Below are positions 1 to 13,984 of a stretch of 64,000 nucleotides of DNA, piece by piece; position 1 is the first letter of the stretch; each line of letters begins with the position of its first letter. The stretch is from Sphagnum compactum (Eukaryota; Bryophyta; Sphagnopsida; Sphagnales), in the NCBI GenBank assembly GCA_965153455.1, contig OZ234497.1, positions 11,098,001 through 11,162,000 on the forward strand, given 5' to 3'. Both the position numbers and the translations under genes were made by a program. The notes below the pieces were generated by a model. The model searched no databases, was not told the origin of the DNA, and was given only the letters and a program-made list of their open reading frames with translations.

Positions 1-640
1 ATTTCATCATGCAAAAATATAATCTTCAAAAAAACATTTAAAAAAGAAACCAAAATCCTTCAAGATACTACAACTCTGTAACTAATCTCAAGTTCCAACA
101 CAAGCCAAAATATCATCTTTCAAAAATCCTCATATAAAAATAGACCTATTACCTAGTGGCCTATAAAAATCCCTTAAGCTACGATACTCTATAATGAATG
201 TAAAACACAATATTCTTGCCTTGGTAGTAGGCAAGGCCAAAAATAAAAAAAGTCAAAATGGGTCAGCCACAAACCTGGCTTTGAAACCCACCAATACAAT
301 GTTCTTTTGAAGGAATGGGGGAGAAAAACAATTAGAAAAACCCTAAGTGACAAAGAAAGTGTGCCCAGAAGCAAAGCAGCAGTTGATTGATTGAGAGGAG
401 TTCCATAACTAAAAATAAGTATTGTTAACTAATTAGAGGAGTCACAGGGGCGGAAAAGTTGCAAAAATATGGCGATAGATAGATAGAGATGGGAAAAAAG
501 TAGGCACAGAGCGCTTGCTTAGGGAACGGGGCCCGCCGCCCGCTGCTGAGGTCGATTAGTGGATGCGACAAGAGCTTGCAAGAAAAAAAGAGTACCTTAT
601 CGGCTGAGTGAGTGCGTAATCACGCCAGTACAGAAGAAAA
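1..640. other. Upstream intergenic sequence, no gene seen
   Basis: No coding segment with family similarity, RNA gene or repeat unit was recognised here on either strand. The first ~400 bases are AT-rich; the composition becomes more GC-balanced after about 500, as expected when approaching the promoter of the TOPLESS gene downstream. Confidence 0.5.
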
Positions 641-651
641 ACGCCCTGCGT

Positions 652-773
652 GATAAGCACGGGCTTGTCAGAGAGCGATACGCGATGCCAAAGGTCTAGA
701 CTCGAGGGTCAAGCCTGATAAGCACAGATTGCCGATAAGCAAAGACATGGTGCGAAAAGGCGAAACCGATAAG
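652..773 (+). promoter_or_regulatory. Cluster of four GATAAG (I-box-like) motifs upstream of TOPLESS
   Basis: GATAAG occurs at 652-657, 717-722, 734-739 and 768-773, each followed by CA, all on the plus strand within 122 bases. GATAAG is the core of the plant I-box and of GATA-factor sites. A CT-rich tract follows at about 842-856. The cluster lies roughly 1 kb before the TOPLESS start codon, so a promoter role is possible; that role is inferred from spacing only. Confidence 0.35.
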
Positions 774-1299
774 CAGCAGAGAATGTGAGACTTGAGAGTG
801 AGTTCGTTCCCTAATAAATGATGAGAGATAATAAATCGTTCCTCTCTCTCTCTCGTTGAGGAGAGAATATGACGTATCATCAAATCGTAGACTAGATCCC
901 CGCAGAAAGATTTGCACAAGATGGGCTCAAACGTATCTACGACATGCCATGTTAACGGATATGCAAGTACCGCTGTTATAAATGGGCGCTACAGTTTTGT
1001 CGCGGAGTGTGAGAGGAGTGGGTCATTCATCCCCACTGAAGCATTAGGGTTTTTGCTTCTAAGTGGGGCTGAGAAGTGTATAGGCGGGTGTGGAGGTTGA
1101 TGGGATGATAACTAGCAGGTGCAGAATCAGCATCACTAGCTTGATAAGTAGTAGTAGTTGTGGGGGGTTAAGGGAAAGAGCGGATGTGCATGCAAGGTGG
1201 GGGGAGCTTCTCTGCTGCTGCCACTATTGAAAGCCTGTAATATAGAGCTTTCTTCTTTCGCACTGCTCGTATACTCGTTCATTTCTGTAACCTCTCTCT

Positions 1300-1818
1300 C
1301 GCTATTCTGTACTCTTCCTAGCTTCTGCTACTCCCTCGCGCAACATCCATTTCCGTATATCTAAAGAGCGTCGTTTCGTCCCCGCATTTGTAACGATTTT
1401 AGCTTTCTTCTGTTTCATTTCATTTTAGGGTTCTTCGGCTTTGGAGAATCGGGGTCTGGAGATTCCCGGTGAGAAACGCGGCGGTGGCAGTGGGAGGAGC
1501 AGCAGCAGCAGCGCTTGCGAGTTCCGGAAAGAGTGACGAGTTTTTGCAGGTGGGTGGGTTCCTCCGTGCTTGCTTTATTTGTGTCTCCAGGCTTGTGTTT
1601 CCTTGGAGCGGGCAAGTGTTGCGAAGGCTCTACTGCTACCTGAATCGGGCGAGATTCTTTGGGGTTTTGTCAGAGCAGGTTTATGATTATCTAGGGACTT
1701 AGAAAGGGGAAGAGGACACAAAGTAAAGGGTCGAGGGGCGGGAGATAGATGAGGACTTGACATTTGGCAGCAGACGCGGAGGTGGAGAAAGTGGGACTGT
1801 GGTGAAAACAAGGGAACA
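1300..1818 (+). promoter_or_regulatory. Probable 5' leader of the TOPLESS gene with a leader intron
   Basis: The segment before the start codon has a GCAGCAGCAG run near 1498-1512, then a good donor (TTGCAG|GTGGGT, intron starting at 1550) and a plausible acceptor (TTTGGCAG ending at 1770), which would define a leader intron of about 221 bases. The ATG at 1819 follows. The transcription start is not visible; both the leader extent and its intron are inferred. Confidence 0.4.
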
Positions 1819-4800
1819 ATGTCGTCCTTGAGTAGGGAGCTCGTGTTTCTCATCTTGCAGTTCCTTGATGAGGAGAAGTTCAAGGAAACAGTCCACAAGT
1901 AAGCCCCCCTTTCTTTCTTATTTAGCAACCTAACCACTGATTATCTTTTGCTTTTTTAAATCCGTCGCACTCCTTCGCATCTAGCGCCAGTACTCTCCTC
2001 TACTCCACTCCTGCTGTATCTTGTGTCTAGTGTGTACACACTGAAAACTGACAGTTTGTTTCAAGTGGAGCATTGCCCGCTGCTTACTAAGCCCCTTGTT
2101 CGTCCCTCTTATCCGATCTTGGTGTGCATGGAGCTTGTACCGGCAGGACTGTTTTGCATCTTTCTTTACCTATGGACGGAAATACCTCTTCTCATGCTTA
2201 GGTGACCGCAGTTATAGGCTCTCGTTCTCTCTTTCCTTCATACCTTAGTGCCCTTGCCAACCTTTTCAACAGTTTTACCCAATGTCACACTTGGGGTAAT
2301 TGTATTTTTCTAAGGGCAGTTTCACCAGGTTGGTGTCTCTCACCTGCATGCCTGCCTGCTGGTTGTTGCAACAACCCACCATTTGTTGCAGTCAGATGAT
2401 GTTTGAATGCAAGGACACCATGCACACCATAGATGGGTTATTATCTGTTGCGCCAACTTGCTGGACGAGCCTGCTGGTTTGACTGAAGGTTGAGATTTGT
2501 TAGAATTGGTCTTTCAGGTTTCAGCTAACTTGACTGCATTGCAAATTGGGGGTAATTGTGGATGACAGGCTGGAGCAGGAATCTGGGTTTTTCTTCAATA
2601 TGAAGTATTTTGAGGATCAGGTACAGGGTGGTGAATGGGAGGAGGTTGAGAGGTACCTTTCAGGCTTCACAAAAGTGGACGACAATCGTTATTCCATGAA
2701 GATCTTCTTTGAGATCCGGAAACAGAAATACTTGGAAGCATTGGATAAGTATGTTTTTTCTTTTTCCCTCTATTCTGTTTTTGTCATTTAGTGTATGCCC
2801 TTTGGTCCTTGACTGAGAAGTGGATGGATTGGACAGTTTTGACCTCTTTTTATAAGGTTTGAGGTCATGCTGGATGAAGAATGATGTGTGAATGGGGTGA
2901 ATGTTACTAGTTGTGCATGCAGGAATATCTTATCTTGTTTAGTGGTCCATTGCACAAATCTCTCTTGAATTGTCCTGCTTTAAATCTTACATTGGTTGTG
3001 TGTAAAGAGTGTGTTTGATTCTATATGGTCTTTTGCGTTGTGCTGGAGCTTCATGCAATCATTTTCTCCAAGGTCTTCAACTTGCAACCTTATTGAAACG
3101 TTAGCTTACTCTGTCAAGGGGCATATATTAATGAAGATACATGAACGTGACTGCTGATGATAATGGTGCAGGCAAGATCGGGCCAAGGCTGTCGACATAC
3201 TGGTGAAGGACCTCAAGGTGTTCTCGTCTTTCAATGAAGAGTTGTACAAGGAGATTACTCAGCTTCTTACTTTAGAGAACTTCAGGTCCTAATTTCTCCT
3301 CCCATTGTCTTGTCATTGTTTGTACATGTCCCCTTCACTCTTTGCCAAGTTTTCCAGCGTCTAGCTCTGCCCAGTACTGGAAAAGTTTAGTGTTCTGCAT
3401 AGCTATGCTTCGCACACACACTTTTGTTAGAAGTCTTGTGCTGAAATTCTGTCTTTTGACTAGGTCCATGTAGATTAATTTCAATTTCATTTGGCTTAGC
3501 AATCACAGTTCTTTATCATATACTTGGGTCTGTCTGTCTGACACAACATGTGGTGGCTCTCTAGAATCCTGCTTTGATTTTAAAAGTTTTTTCTTGTGAT
3601 GTCTTCTCTCACCAATTGGTGTCATTGAGATGGTTAGGAAGCTACCGTGTCCATTATTTCCTTCACATCAGGCAAGATGATATGATGATGACTTCTGCAG
3701 TACTGTTCATGGATGACAATTTTTGTGCATTGTGTGCTTGTGGACATGCTGTCCAACTGTTTTGAATATGCAGGTCACTGTATTGGTGGTTGAATTGGCC
3801 ATGCTGTTGGTGATGTGTTCTGGGTTGAAGTTGCTTTTGTGCAGGGAGAATGAGCAGCTATCTAAGTATGGGGACACAAAGTCAGCTAGAAATATTATGC
3901 TGTTGGAACTTAAGAAGCTGATAGAAGCAAATCCCCTTTTTCGTGACAAACTGGCTTTTCCATCATTGAAAGCATCTCGGCTGCGGACACTTATAAACCA
4001 GAGGTTTGTTATTTCCATTTGCTTGTGTCATGTGAGTGCTTAGACCACTGCTTGTGAAGATCCCTACCTGCCCTACATACTTTGGTTTATGGAACTCTCA
4101 ATAAGTGCATTCTTAGTGTCAGTGACTGTCTTTAAGGTACAAGGCTGACAGAAGGTGACTTTGTGGGAAAAAGGAGGGGATAACCCCACTCATGTCCTGT
4201 ACTGGATGATCTCTGGTTGCATTTATTGGCTGCAATTTGGGGGCAAATAATGGGCTGATGTCATGTGACACTGCTGTGTAGTCTCAACTGGCAGCATCAG
4301 CTGTGCAAGAATCCGAGGCCAAATCCAGACATTAAGACCCTATTCATAGATCATACTTGTGGCCCCCCAAATGGTGCTCGCGCTCCACTGCCTGCCAACA
4401 ATACCTTGGTGGGTGGCCTTCCCAAAGGGGGCACCTTCCCCACTCTTGGTTCTCACAGTGTATGTCCTCATGCTCAGTCCTTTATATCTTAGGTTGCTGC
4501 AGAATATTGAGCACCTGCGTATCATTGAGCTTGTCAAAGACTTTAGTCTCTTGATCAAGTAGTAACATCTTGAATATCTTGTTTCTATTAATCATTTCTC
4601 TTGCATAAATGTGTGAAGTCCCTTCTACAGGCCCTAATTTTGTGAAGCTTTTTGTCAAGTTTGAGTATGTTTTCTCACCTCTTTTTGTCAAGTTTCAGAT
4701 CTGTTTCCTGACTTTAAGCCTTTTAACTTAGAAACCTGTACTAAGCTCATAGCTGCTGCAATTGGTCAGCATGCTAGTTCTGCACAATGATGTGTTGCCT

Positions 4801-7800
4801 TGACATGTGATTGCAGCCATTTCAACCAACAGCAGCACCCTCTGCAAGTACATTAGCAGGGTGGATGGCCAACCCTAACCCACCAGCCCCCCATGCTACT
4901 GTTGCATCTGGACCTGCAGCTCTTTCTGGACCACCAAACTCAGGTTTTTATCTTGCCGTTAAGCTTGATTGCTACATAAGGTGGTTAGGGAAACTTTATA
5001 GGAGATTCCCCCGATACATTGAATATGATATGCACACTTCTTACATGCCATGGAGCTTCTGCATCTATCATTGTCACTTGCCATAATCCACTACTTGCTC
5101 TTGTGAGATGACTTTGAACCAAAAATTCCTCTGACTTTCTTTTCTGAGTTTGGAGGTCTTGTTCCATCCAGTGTTGTTACTATTTGATCTCTGCTTTATT
5201 GGCTTTTGGTCCCTAAGAGGTATGTGGGAAACAGCTGCATTATTGAAGCGACCACGCACACCACCTGGCAGTGCTCCAACTGTTGACTACCAAACTGCAG
5301 ATTCAGAGCATCTAATGAAACGCACCAGGGCAGGGGTTCAGCCCGATGAGGTCAAGACAGTAAGCACCACCATTGCACTGACAGTCTAGTTTCACATTTT
5401 CATAGAGAGTTGTTCAAACTTACACATTTGTGATCTCTATCCGATTAGTCCAGAGGACCCAATCACTAGCCTCTCTACATGGGCCTCTCTATGCCCTAGG
5501 TCTAGATATTTGGGCCAAGCTATAATGAAATGAAGCTCTCCCATGCAAATTTGTTACAGCTTGAATGAGGCTACTATTACTTTCTCTTGTGTGCTAGCCA
5601 ACATCATAACTGAGTCTTCCCTATTGCTTCCAGAAATGTTGCAGAAACTGAGGACACAGATTATTCACAATTGTTTGCGTGAAGTTTTGGATATGGTATT
5701 ATGAAGTATTTCATTTCAGAAGGTCCTTGTATGACCACTTTGGCAGTAGTGGCTGGATTTTAGACTTATCTGTGTTCTTCTGCACAGTTCTTCAGTCCTG
5801 ATCTGCAAGTCTTTCTTTGATTTCAAGGAAGAGTATTTCGCCTTGCCCTGGCTTTCTTAATCATGAGTATGGATATTTCTTGATGTTCATGAGAGTTTTT
5901 AACTAAGCTTGCCAACATATGGTGAGAGAATGTTACATAGTGTGTAAGCACATTGGTAACTTATCCTTGATCCACAATTTCGTGGCATGAAATGCTTTGG
6001 CTTCATGACTTGGTTCTCTTGACCTCAACATGTGGGGTTGGTGTTGGCAGGTAAATTATGCAGGTCCAAGTCATCCCCAAACTGCAAGTTCACCTGATGA
6101 TTTGCCGAAGGCAGTGGCCCGCACACTGAATCAGGGCTCTTGTGTGATGAGCATGGACTTCCACCCTGTACAGCAGAGTGTTTTACTTGGTATGTTTGAA
6201 GGGTTCCTTCCAAGTGTCTGCTGCAAGGCTGTAAAATCAGGTCTATGTGGTTGCTAACATTAGGTGTACATATCCACCTTGCTTTATTGTTGCTAATATG
6301 TGTGCCAGCAAGGGAAATCAGAAGTGTTGTACACTTGATGTATAACCATCAGTTTGAAAGGTGATTGTGAGTGCCACCAAGAAGCAGTATCCTGTAGGTC
6401 TGTGTGGTCTTAGTGTATAATGAAGACAGCAATGTTTGCCAAGTCTTGCATATACTGTGCACCTGCATGCATGCTTTCTCTTTTAGAAGGATGCCATTCT
6501 ATATCTTGACCTCATGCTGCACTGCTTTGTGGTTTTCTTCCAAAGTGTGCAGGCAGTCATTTTGGAATGTTGTTGAGCAGATTTCAGTGAGAGGGTTGTG
6601 AGTGGCTATTGCTGAAGTGAACCATATCTGTTTATGCAGTGGGCACAAATGTGGGGGACATTGGTATTTGGGAAGTGGGTTCACGTGATAGGCTCGCAAA
6701 CCGTACTTTCAAAGTCTGGGACATCTCTGCAGCATCCATGCCAATGCAGGTGTGAGACCCTCCCAGTATTCCTTGTTTCTGTTGTTGTGTGTCAATTCAT
6801 CAATGTGAAATTGAAATTGATGCTTCTGGATCTCTGTCTAAAATTTTGTGGATGCTAGCTTTGGGTCCTTACTGTCTGCCAAACCTGTTAGTGGACTGAC
6901 AATAAATTGGGATTTGTAGGATCTTGGTATTGTTTGTTTGGACATTGGTTATCTAGTCTTGGTTTAGTCAATTATAGTCTCTTTTGCACTCCTTCACCAG
7001 GCCATATTTCAAGCTAAATCAGCACCTCCACTTTGTCCTTAGATCTCTTTTTGCAGTGCATTGCAAAAAGTTGGAAGTCACATCAGAACATGACACATTC
7101 ATTGGATTTGGAAGCAGGCTGCCTTGATGAAAGACCCTGCTGTCTCTGTCAATAGGACTGTGTGGAGCCCTGATGGGACTCTACTTGGTGAGTTTCTATG
7201 TCAATGAAGCACAAGTGTGTCATTTTCCTTTGCCTGTTTTCAGGATTCAAAATTTGAATGTCAATGTATGTTGTGCCTTGGAACATGTTAGAGAATGTGT
7301 TGTTCAGTGAGCATCAAAATGCTTGCAGGATGTTGCAGTGTAGTGATATCCATCAGCATGAGTGACAACAGTCTCTTATTTGCTGATCCATTTGGAATTG
7401 AAAAGTGCATTTTTCTGTGTATCAAGCAGATGTAGTCTGGAGGTTATCTGGGAGCATGTATTCTTGCTTGTGTGGATGATAGCCTGCTAGTTGTTAGTGA
7501 TGGAAACACAGATTGACTGCAGATTTGGATACTATTTTGTTGATGTGAACAGGTGTGGCATTTTCCAAGCATATCGTGCATATTTATACTTACAATGGGA
7601 GCAGTGATTTACGGCAGCATTTGGAGGTCTATTCTTTTTAACCCACATCACCTTAATTGATCACAGTCATGACAGGGTTATTGTTGGCCAATCTCTAAGG
7701 GCTGGTTATTAGTGAATTCAAGTGTTCCCTAAAACAGAATTGCTGAGTATTTCACAAATTTTTGAGGCTATAACATCTCATTTTGGGTATTGTGGTTATG

Positions 7801-10800
7801 CCTAGCAGATTGATGCACATGTAGGTGGTGTGAATGATCTGGCATTCTCCCACCCAAATAAACAACTATGTGTGATCACTTGTGGAGATGACAAAACTAT
7901 AAAGGTGAGCTTTGATGTCCTTTGAAGTCTCTTTCACTATTTGTTCCTGTATGCATGCAGCTAGTGGCTTTGTGCTGTTCCAAGTTGCTTGAATAACCTC
8001 TTCTGTTATGTTCTAAATGAAATTTTAAGGTTTTGTTTCTGACTGGACATTACAGTCATCATTTGATTTTTGTTCCCTTACTATGGTACTATCGGTCTTT
8101 GAATGACCAGGCCATGTACTATCAGTTCTCCATTTGTTGCACATTGTTTGAGTGTAGGTTTCATGACTCAGAAACAGAAATCTAAGGTCCTTGAATCAGA
8201 TGTCTAATGTGTGTACAAGAGTATTGAAGATGCACAATCATGTGTCTGAGCCTCAGGTGGGGATTATGAGATTGAATTGTGCAGGTATGGGACGCAGCAA
8301 CAGGGCGAAAGCAGTACACATTTGAAGGCCATGAGGCTCCTGTTTATTCAGTTTGCCCACATCACAAGGAAAGCATACAGGTGGACTGCACTGCTTTGAG
8401 AAGTTTTCTTTTTCTGTGTATCTGTTGAGAATTGCTTTGGTATAGGTTGACATCTCCTTGTACTTAATCTTTAGCTATTTTCTAGCTCCTTCAGACCAGG
8501 AACTCTTTGCTAGACATCTGCTGGCAAAACTGCCCACAGAATTTTTTTTTAACTTATGTCTCTGGATGATACTGTGATTTGCAGTTCATATTCTCTACAG
8601 CAATTGATGGCAAAATAAAGGCTTGGCTCTATGACCTGCTTGGTTCCAGAGTGGACTATGATGCTCCAGGCCATTGGTGTACCACAATGGCATACAGTGC
8701 TGATGGCACCAGGTAATGTGAATTTTCTTCTGATGATGGAATACTGAATTCTGGCATAGCATATTGGCTTGACCTGTCATCAGTTTGGACTATCTACATG
8801 TGTGAGGATGTAGCATTTTTTAGAATTATCTATGTGTTACCATTTACTGGCACACAGAATTTCTGTGATTCTTTGTTTCATCAGTGTCCTAGTCTACTTT
8901 TTACACCCATTAGTGATAAAGGTGATGTGACTTAGACTTACAACACAATCACCACACTCATTCTTCTTGTGTTAGAAAATATAGCTGACACAACTGTCCA
9001 TACTGTGACAGTTCATGTATTCTTGTTGTGTCAGAGTGTGTGATGCATGTGGCTGACACTTGGATATTCCACAGGCTGTTTTCATGTGGTACGAGCAAGG
9101 AGGGGGAATCGTATTTGGTGGAGTGGAATGAGAGTGAGGGGGCTATCAAGCGTACATATTTAGGCTTTCGAAAGCGATCATCAGGAGTTGTGCAGTTTGA
9201 TACAACAAGAAACCGATTTTTAGCAGCTGGAGATGAGTTTCTGATCAAGTTCTGGGATATGGACAACACCAACATACTGACTACCATTGATGCAGAGGGT
9301 GGTTTGCCGGTGGGTTCCTGTAGTGTGGATGCAACATGAAAAATGTTTATCGAAGTGCTACTGCAGCTTACCAAAGAAATTAGTTGACCACTTCCAAGTG
9401 CATGTACTAAGTGTGTGTTTCCTAAGTATATTTGTGCAAGAAATCCATGAGTTGGGTTTGGTTGACATACATTGTTGCATCATCATGACCTCTGTCAGTA
9501 TTATAATATGTTAGGTCTTGTGTCATTGTGATCATAAATTACCAAACTTGAGTGACGGAACATGATTCTTGAGTAATTGTGATGTATTAGCATTTGCCTT
9601 TATTTCTGCCAGGCAAGTCCTCGACTCAGATTCAACAAGGAGGGGTCATTGCTGGCTGTGACAGCATCAGACAATGGTATCAAGATCCTGGCCAATCGGG
9701 ATGGCCTCCAGCTGCTACGTGCATTTGAAACACCTCGTCCCTTTGATTCCAATCGAGCAGCACCAGAGCCTGCTGTGTCTAAGGTGAGTTCTTGGTTATC
9801 CACAAGGTTTCACCAGTCCCTTCAGCAGCAATTTAGCTATTGCGTTTTGCAGTCACATCCAGACTCTTTGAAACCTGACTTTGCAGGACATTTGTGGACA
9901 TAACTGATACCTAATTTAATGGAAGCTTAGTAGTTGCTCTTCACCTCCAGTTCATTTTCTGGATCTTTCAGGAAATAAGGGGATGCTAGATGTGCCTTGT
10001 TTGTTTTGTGATGCTGTGGGTTTGTCGTTCACCCTCAACCTACAATGACAAGAAGTGTTGAGGGTGTTTGGCCTTCTGCATTGAAATGTTCTGGTGCAAA
10101 TGAGGCATCTGAGTCATATGTCTGCCTGGTATGAATTTGTGGGAGATGATTCACTGCAGCCGCTGGTTGGAAATGCTCTGGGGGTGGTGAGCACACAAGG
10201 TGGTGTTGGCAGCGGTGGTGGGGAGCGCCCAGCTGCAGGATCAATAGCTGGGTCAGGGATGGATGCTGCCACCTTGAACATGGGTCGGGTACGGCCACGT
10301 GACAGGGTTAGCAATGACCACGTAAGCTATGGATAGATAATATCAGAAACACAGAGTGGGCTGTACTGGCAAAGAAATGAACTATTGCTGAGTAATCCTG
10401 TGTTGGGAGGTGTGAGGTCTCTGCTAACCACATTTTACAATCTCAAAAGAACATAGAAGCTTAATTAAGGGGGCAAATTCATGACAATGGCTAATTATGG
10501 TGGTTACTGTACAGTCAGGAATCGAAGGCAATCGTCCTGTAGACACTAAACCAAGAATACCTGACGAGGTGATTGAAAGAACAAGGAGCTGGAAGATGAC
10601 TGAAATTACAGATGCCAGTCAATGTCGGTCTACAAGACTACCTGATACCCTTCCACTTAACAAGGTTTTCACACTTTTCTTGCCTCTTCATAGTTTGTGC
10701 AGTTGCTTGATATTGTGAGTCATTTGAATAATCAGAGGTTATTAAAGCTATGAGAATTTCATTTCTCACAACCTTCATATAGTTTGCCAGGTTTCCAGCA

Positions 10801-13800
10801 CCCTTTGTAAGTGTGCCTTTTTCAAAAGGAACATTCTGGCTCTAGGAGGAAGATTTTGTTTGAACCCTAAATCCCAGAAATTGTGGGTAACCTCTGAAGT
10901 TTAGAATTGCATCTCGTTAGCAAGGGCTGATTTCAATCCTGTTGCTTCATTGGATAACATTAACCAGTTGTAGCAATACAGAACCTTGAGTTCTAGAGAG
11001 TGTTCAACCTTCCACTCTGGAAACCTTGCATGCAATTCAAGGGTGAGATAGTGACACAGCCCCACCATAAGGTGCACCTGATGGGAAAGTCTAATGTGTG
11101 CATGTTGCATGTTAACCCATGGAATTACTTAAGAGTGGGCTATCATGTACACTTCAGTTGTCATGTCAAAAGGTGTTTGTTTCTTGTATTAGGTCGACTG
11201 TAGGGAACATGGTATATTTAGTGAGAGAAGATTGCAGATCATGTCACCAAGTTTGGTTCAAAGATAACTTGTAGGATCATTAAACACTGGTGAGCTTGGT
11301 GCAGGTTTCCAGATTGATATACACAAATGCAGGTGTGGCCTTGCTGGCACTTGCAACAAATGCTGTCCACAAGCTCTGGAAATGGCAACGTACTGATCGC
11401 AATCCAACTGGCAAGGTGGGTTTGGCTACAAAGGATTCTACCCTATCAAACTTTCCAAGGGCTGGTGAATGTGCACAGTTGACATTGCATATGTGTAGCT
11501 ATGTCCTTGCAGAACGAGAATGCTCCTCCTTGGCCATTCTGTTTCCAGATATCAACACCATCCACCTGCATGCTTTAAGGATAAAATTTTCCATTTTCAG
11601 TGGCAGTGAACAAAATAGGAAACCAATGATTGTTACTTATTGTGCTCTGATTGTAGCAGGCTACTGCCAGTTTTCCACCTCAGTTGTGGCAGCCACCCAG
11701 TGGTATTCTGATGACCAATGACATCAGTGAGACCAATGTCGAGGAAGCAGTGCCTTGCATTGCTCTTTCTAAGAATGATTCATATGTCATGTCAGCATCT
11801 GGTGGAAAAGTGTCCCTTTTCAACATGATGACATTTAAGGTAAACTTTTTTTGGTTGCATAGAGCTTTTGCTTTGCAGCCACAGATTTGCACTCAGGAGT
11901 GGTATTTTTAGTGATGGTCAGAATCTCTCTAAGCTTGCAAAAGTCTATATTGTCCAAACAGTGATCAGAAAACTTGGCAATGTCCTTGAGGGCAGGCTTT
12001 ACTGAGGGGTTTCTCCACATGATTATGCATCAAACAAGTATCATACAGCCACACTCAATGATGTTCTTTTCTGATACAGGTCATGACAACATTCATGCCA
12101 CCTCCACCTGCAGCAACATTTCTTGCATTTCATCCTCAAGACAATAATATTATAGCTATTGGCATGGAAGATTCAACTATACAGATCTACAATGTCCGTG
12201 TGGATGAGGTCTGCAGGGCTATGTGACACAGCCACCTTTTCATAATCTTTGATCAATTTTTTAATCTTCATCATGTTAGTTGCATAAAAGAGCTGTTTAT
12301 GCAGACTATAACTGTTGAAGGCTTTGAATCATAGCAGATGACTTTTTGTTGTGTCCAGATGTACATGAACTAAAATCCCAAAAGATCCTCCTTGTTTTGT
12401 GTGCAATCTGAGGAGTGATGTTTCACAGTATGGTGCTGGCAGTCATGGGTCTCATGAATCCTGTACCTGTGGCAATTTTTTGGACGTTTGACAGGTTAAA
12501 AGCAAGCTGAAGGGGCACCAGAAGAGAATCACTGGATTGGCATTTTCTAATGCCCTTAATGTCTTAGTTTCTTCTGGAGCAGATGCCCAGGTACTTGCAC
12601 CTCCCATTTTTCCCATGAATTCATGACTTGCCATCCATGTGTTCTTCAATTGAAGACACAGTCCACCAAAGATATTATCCTCCATGGAATTTTGGCTATT
12701 TGTATGTTTCCCAGATGCTTATGTTGGAAGCAATCCCTCGATGACATGAAAGGAAAATTTATGCTCTGACATCCTCTTGGGTTGGCAGTTGTGTGTATGG
12801 GGCACTGATGGATGGGAGAAACGCAAATCTAAATTTGTGCAAGTGCAGCCTGGAAGAGGACCATCATCCATCGGTGACACACGTGTGCAGTTTCACAATG
12901 ATCAGATTCGTTTGCTGGTTGTGCATGAATCTCAGTTGGCAATTTATGATGCTGCCAAGTTAGAGCGCCTGCGACATGTAAGAGATTGGTCACTAGCCTT
13001 TGTAGTGGCAAGTCCTTGTGTTGGTTGAAGAGAAGATTTTGTGGTATTGTCCAGCTGAGCAGAAAAATTCCTGATCAAGGCAAAAGAGTAATTTCAAGTA
13101 ATGAAGTGGCCTTAAGGTCTTTTGATGATTTTAAAGCAGGAATTTAAGTTGGGTTTGCCTGTAACAAGTGAGCATTCAAGACTCTGGCAACTGCATGTGT
13201 CATCTTTCCAGCATGATCACTGAGTTTGATATGGCTATTTGCTTGTTCATAGAAATATGCTTTCATTCTCTCTAATCCCACTTCCTTCCATGGCACAGCG
13301 TTATAGATACTCACAGATTCTGTGGGTGGCCTTTGCAGTGGGTTCCCCGTGATTCCCTTTCTGCCTCAATCTCAAATGCCACATATTCATGTGACAGCCA
13401 GCTTGTGTATGCTGGTTTTGTTGATGGTTCAGTGGGTATTTTTGATGCTGAGAGTTTGCGACCACGCTGTAGATTGTCACCAGCTGTACAAATACCTCAA
13501 GGTGCCAGCAAGTAAGTTCTAAGATTCTACACCTGTTTTTTTTAGAGTGTTGAATATTGTAGATTGAAGCCATCTTTACACGTACTCAAGCTGTGAGCAA
13601 GTACATGCTTAAAACTCTCTGCACCTGTTTTTTCCATTCCAGAGTGTGCACAGTGGAAGGAACGTGTTGGCTCGATTGGAATGCTCACTAATATGTTCAT
13701 ACTGTACTTTTAAGCTGGAGACTTCCACATGCTTCATGGTCTGAAAGTCTGAATCACTAACTGGGGTTGTTGCATTGCTGGGCAGTTCAACTGTTTATCC

Positions 13801-13984
13801 ACTGGTTGTTGCAGCTCATCCATTGGAGCCTAATCAGTTTGCTTTGGGCCTGAGTGACGGTGGTGTACAAGTGATAGAACCACTGGAGTCTGAAGGAAAA
13901 TGGGGAGTTGGGCCACCACCTGACAATGGTGTACCATCTGGTCCCGCATCTGGCAACCAAGGGTCAGATCAAACTCCAAGATGA
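1819..13984 (+). CDS. TPL: TOPLESS-family transcriptional corepressor, 25 exons, 1156 aa
   Basis: Groucho/Tup1-type corepressor that binds EAR-motif repressors (Aux/IAA, NINJA and others) and recruits histone deacetylases in the nucleus. Exons: 1819-1898, 2569-2748, 3172-3285, 3845-4003, 4282-4459, 4817-4943, 5220-5359, 6051-6189, 6640-6749, 7118-7187, 7553-7626, 7809-7904, 8285-8380, 8585-8712, 9075-9309, 9613-9783, 10160-10306, 10515-10664, 11305-11415, 11660-11839, 12080-12208, 12495-12590, 12789-12977, 13339-13511, 13786-13984. All are GT-AG, phases agree throughout, and the sum is 3471 nt. The N-terminus MSSLSRELVFLILQFL is the LisH start; CTLH/TOP tetramer and EAR-groove region reaches about residue 210. 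A Pro-rich linker (FQPTAAPSAS, KRPRTPP) precedes two WD40 propellers (about 340-1110; GDDKTIKVWDAATG, SSGADAQLCVWGTDGWEK). The protein ends SDQTPR. Asn176 in LINQ, the residue changed in Arabidopsis tpl-1, is kept. Arabidopsis TPL is 1131 aa. No disabling change was seen. TPL rather than a particular TPR paralogue cannot be decided. Confidence 0.96.
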
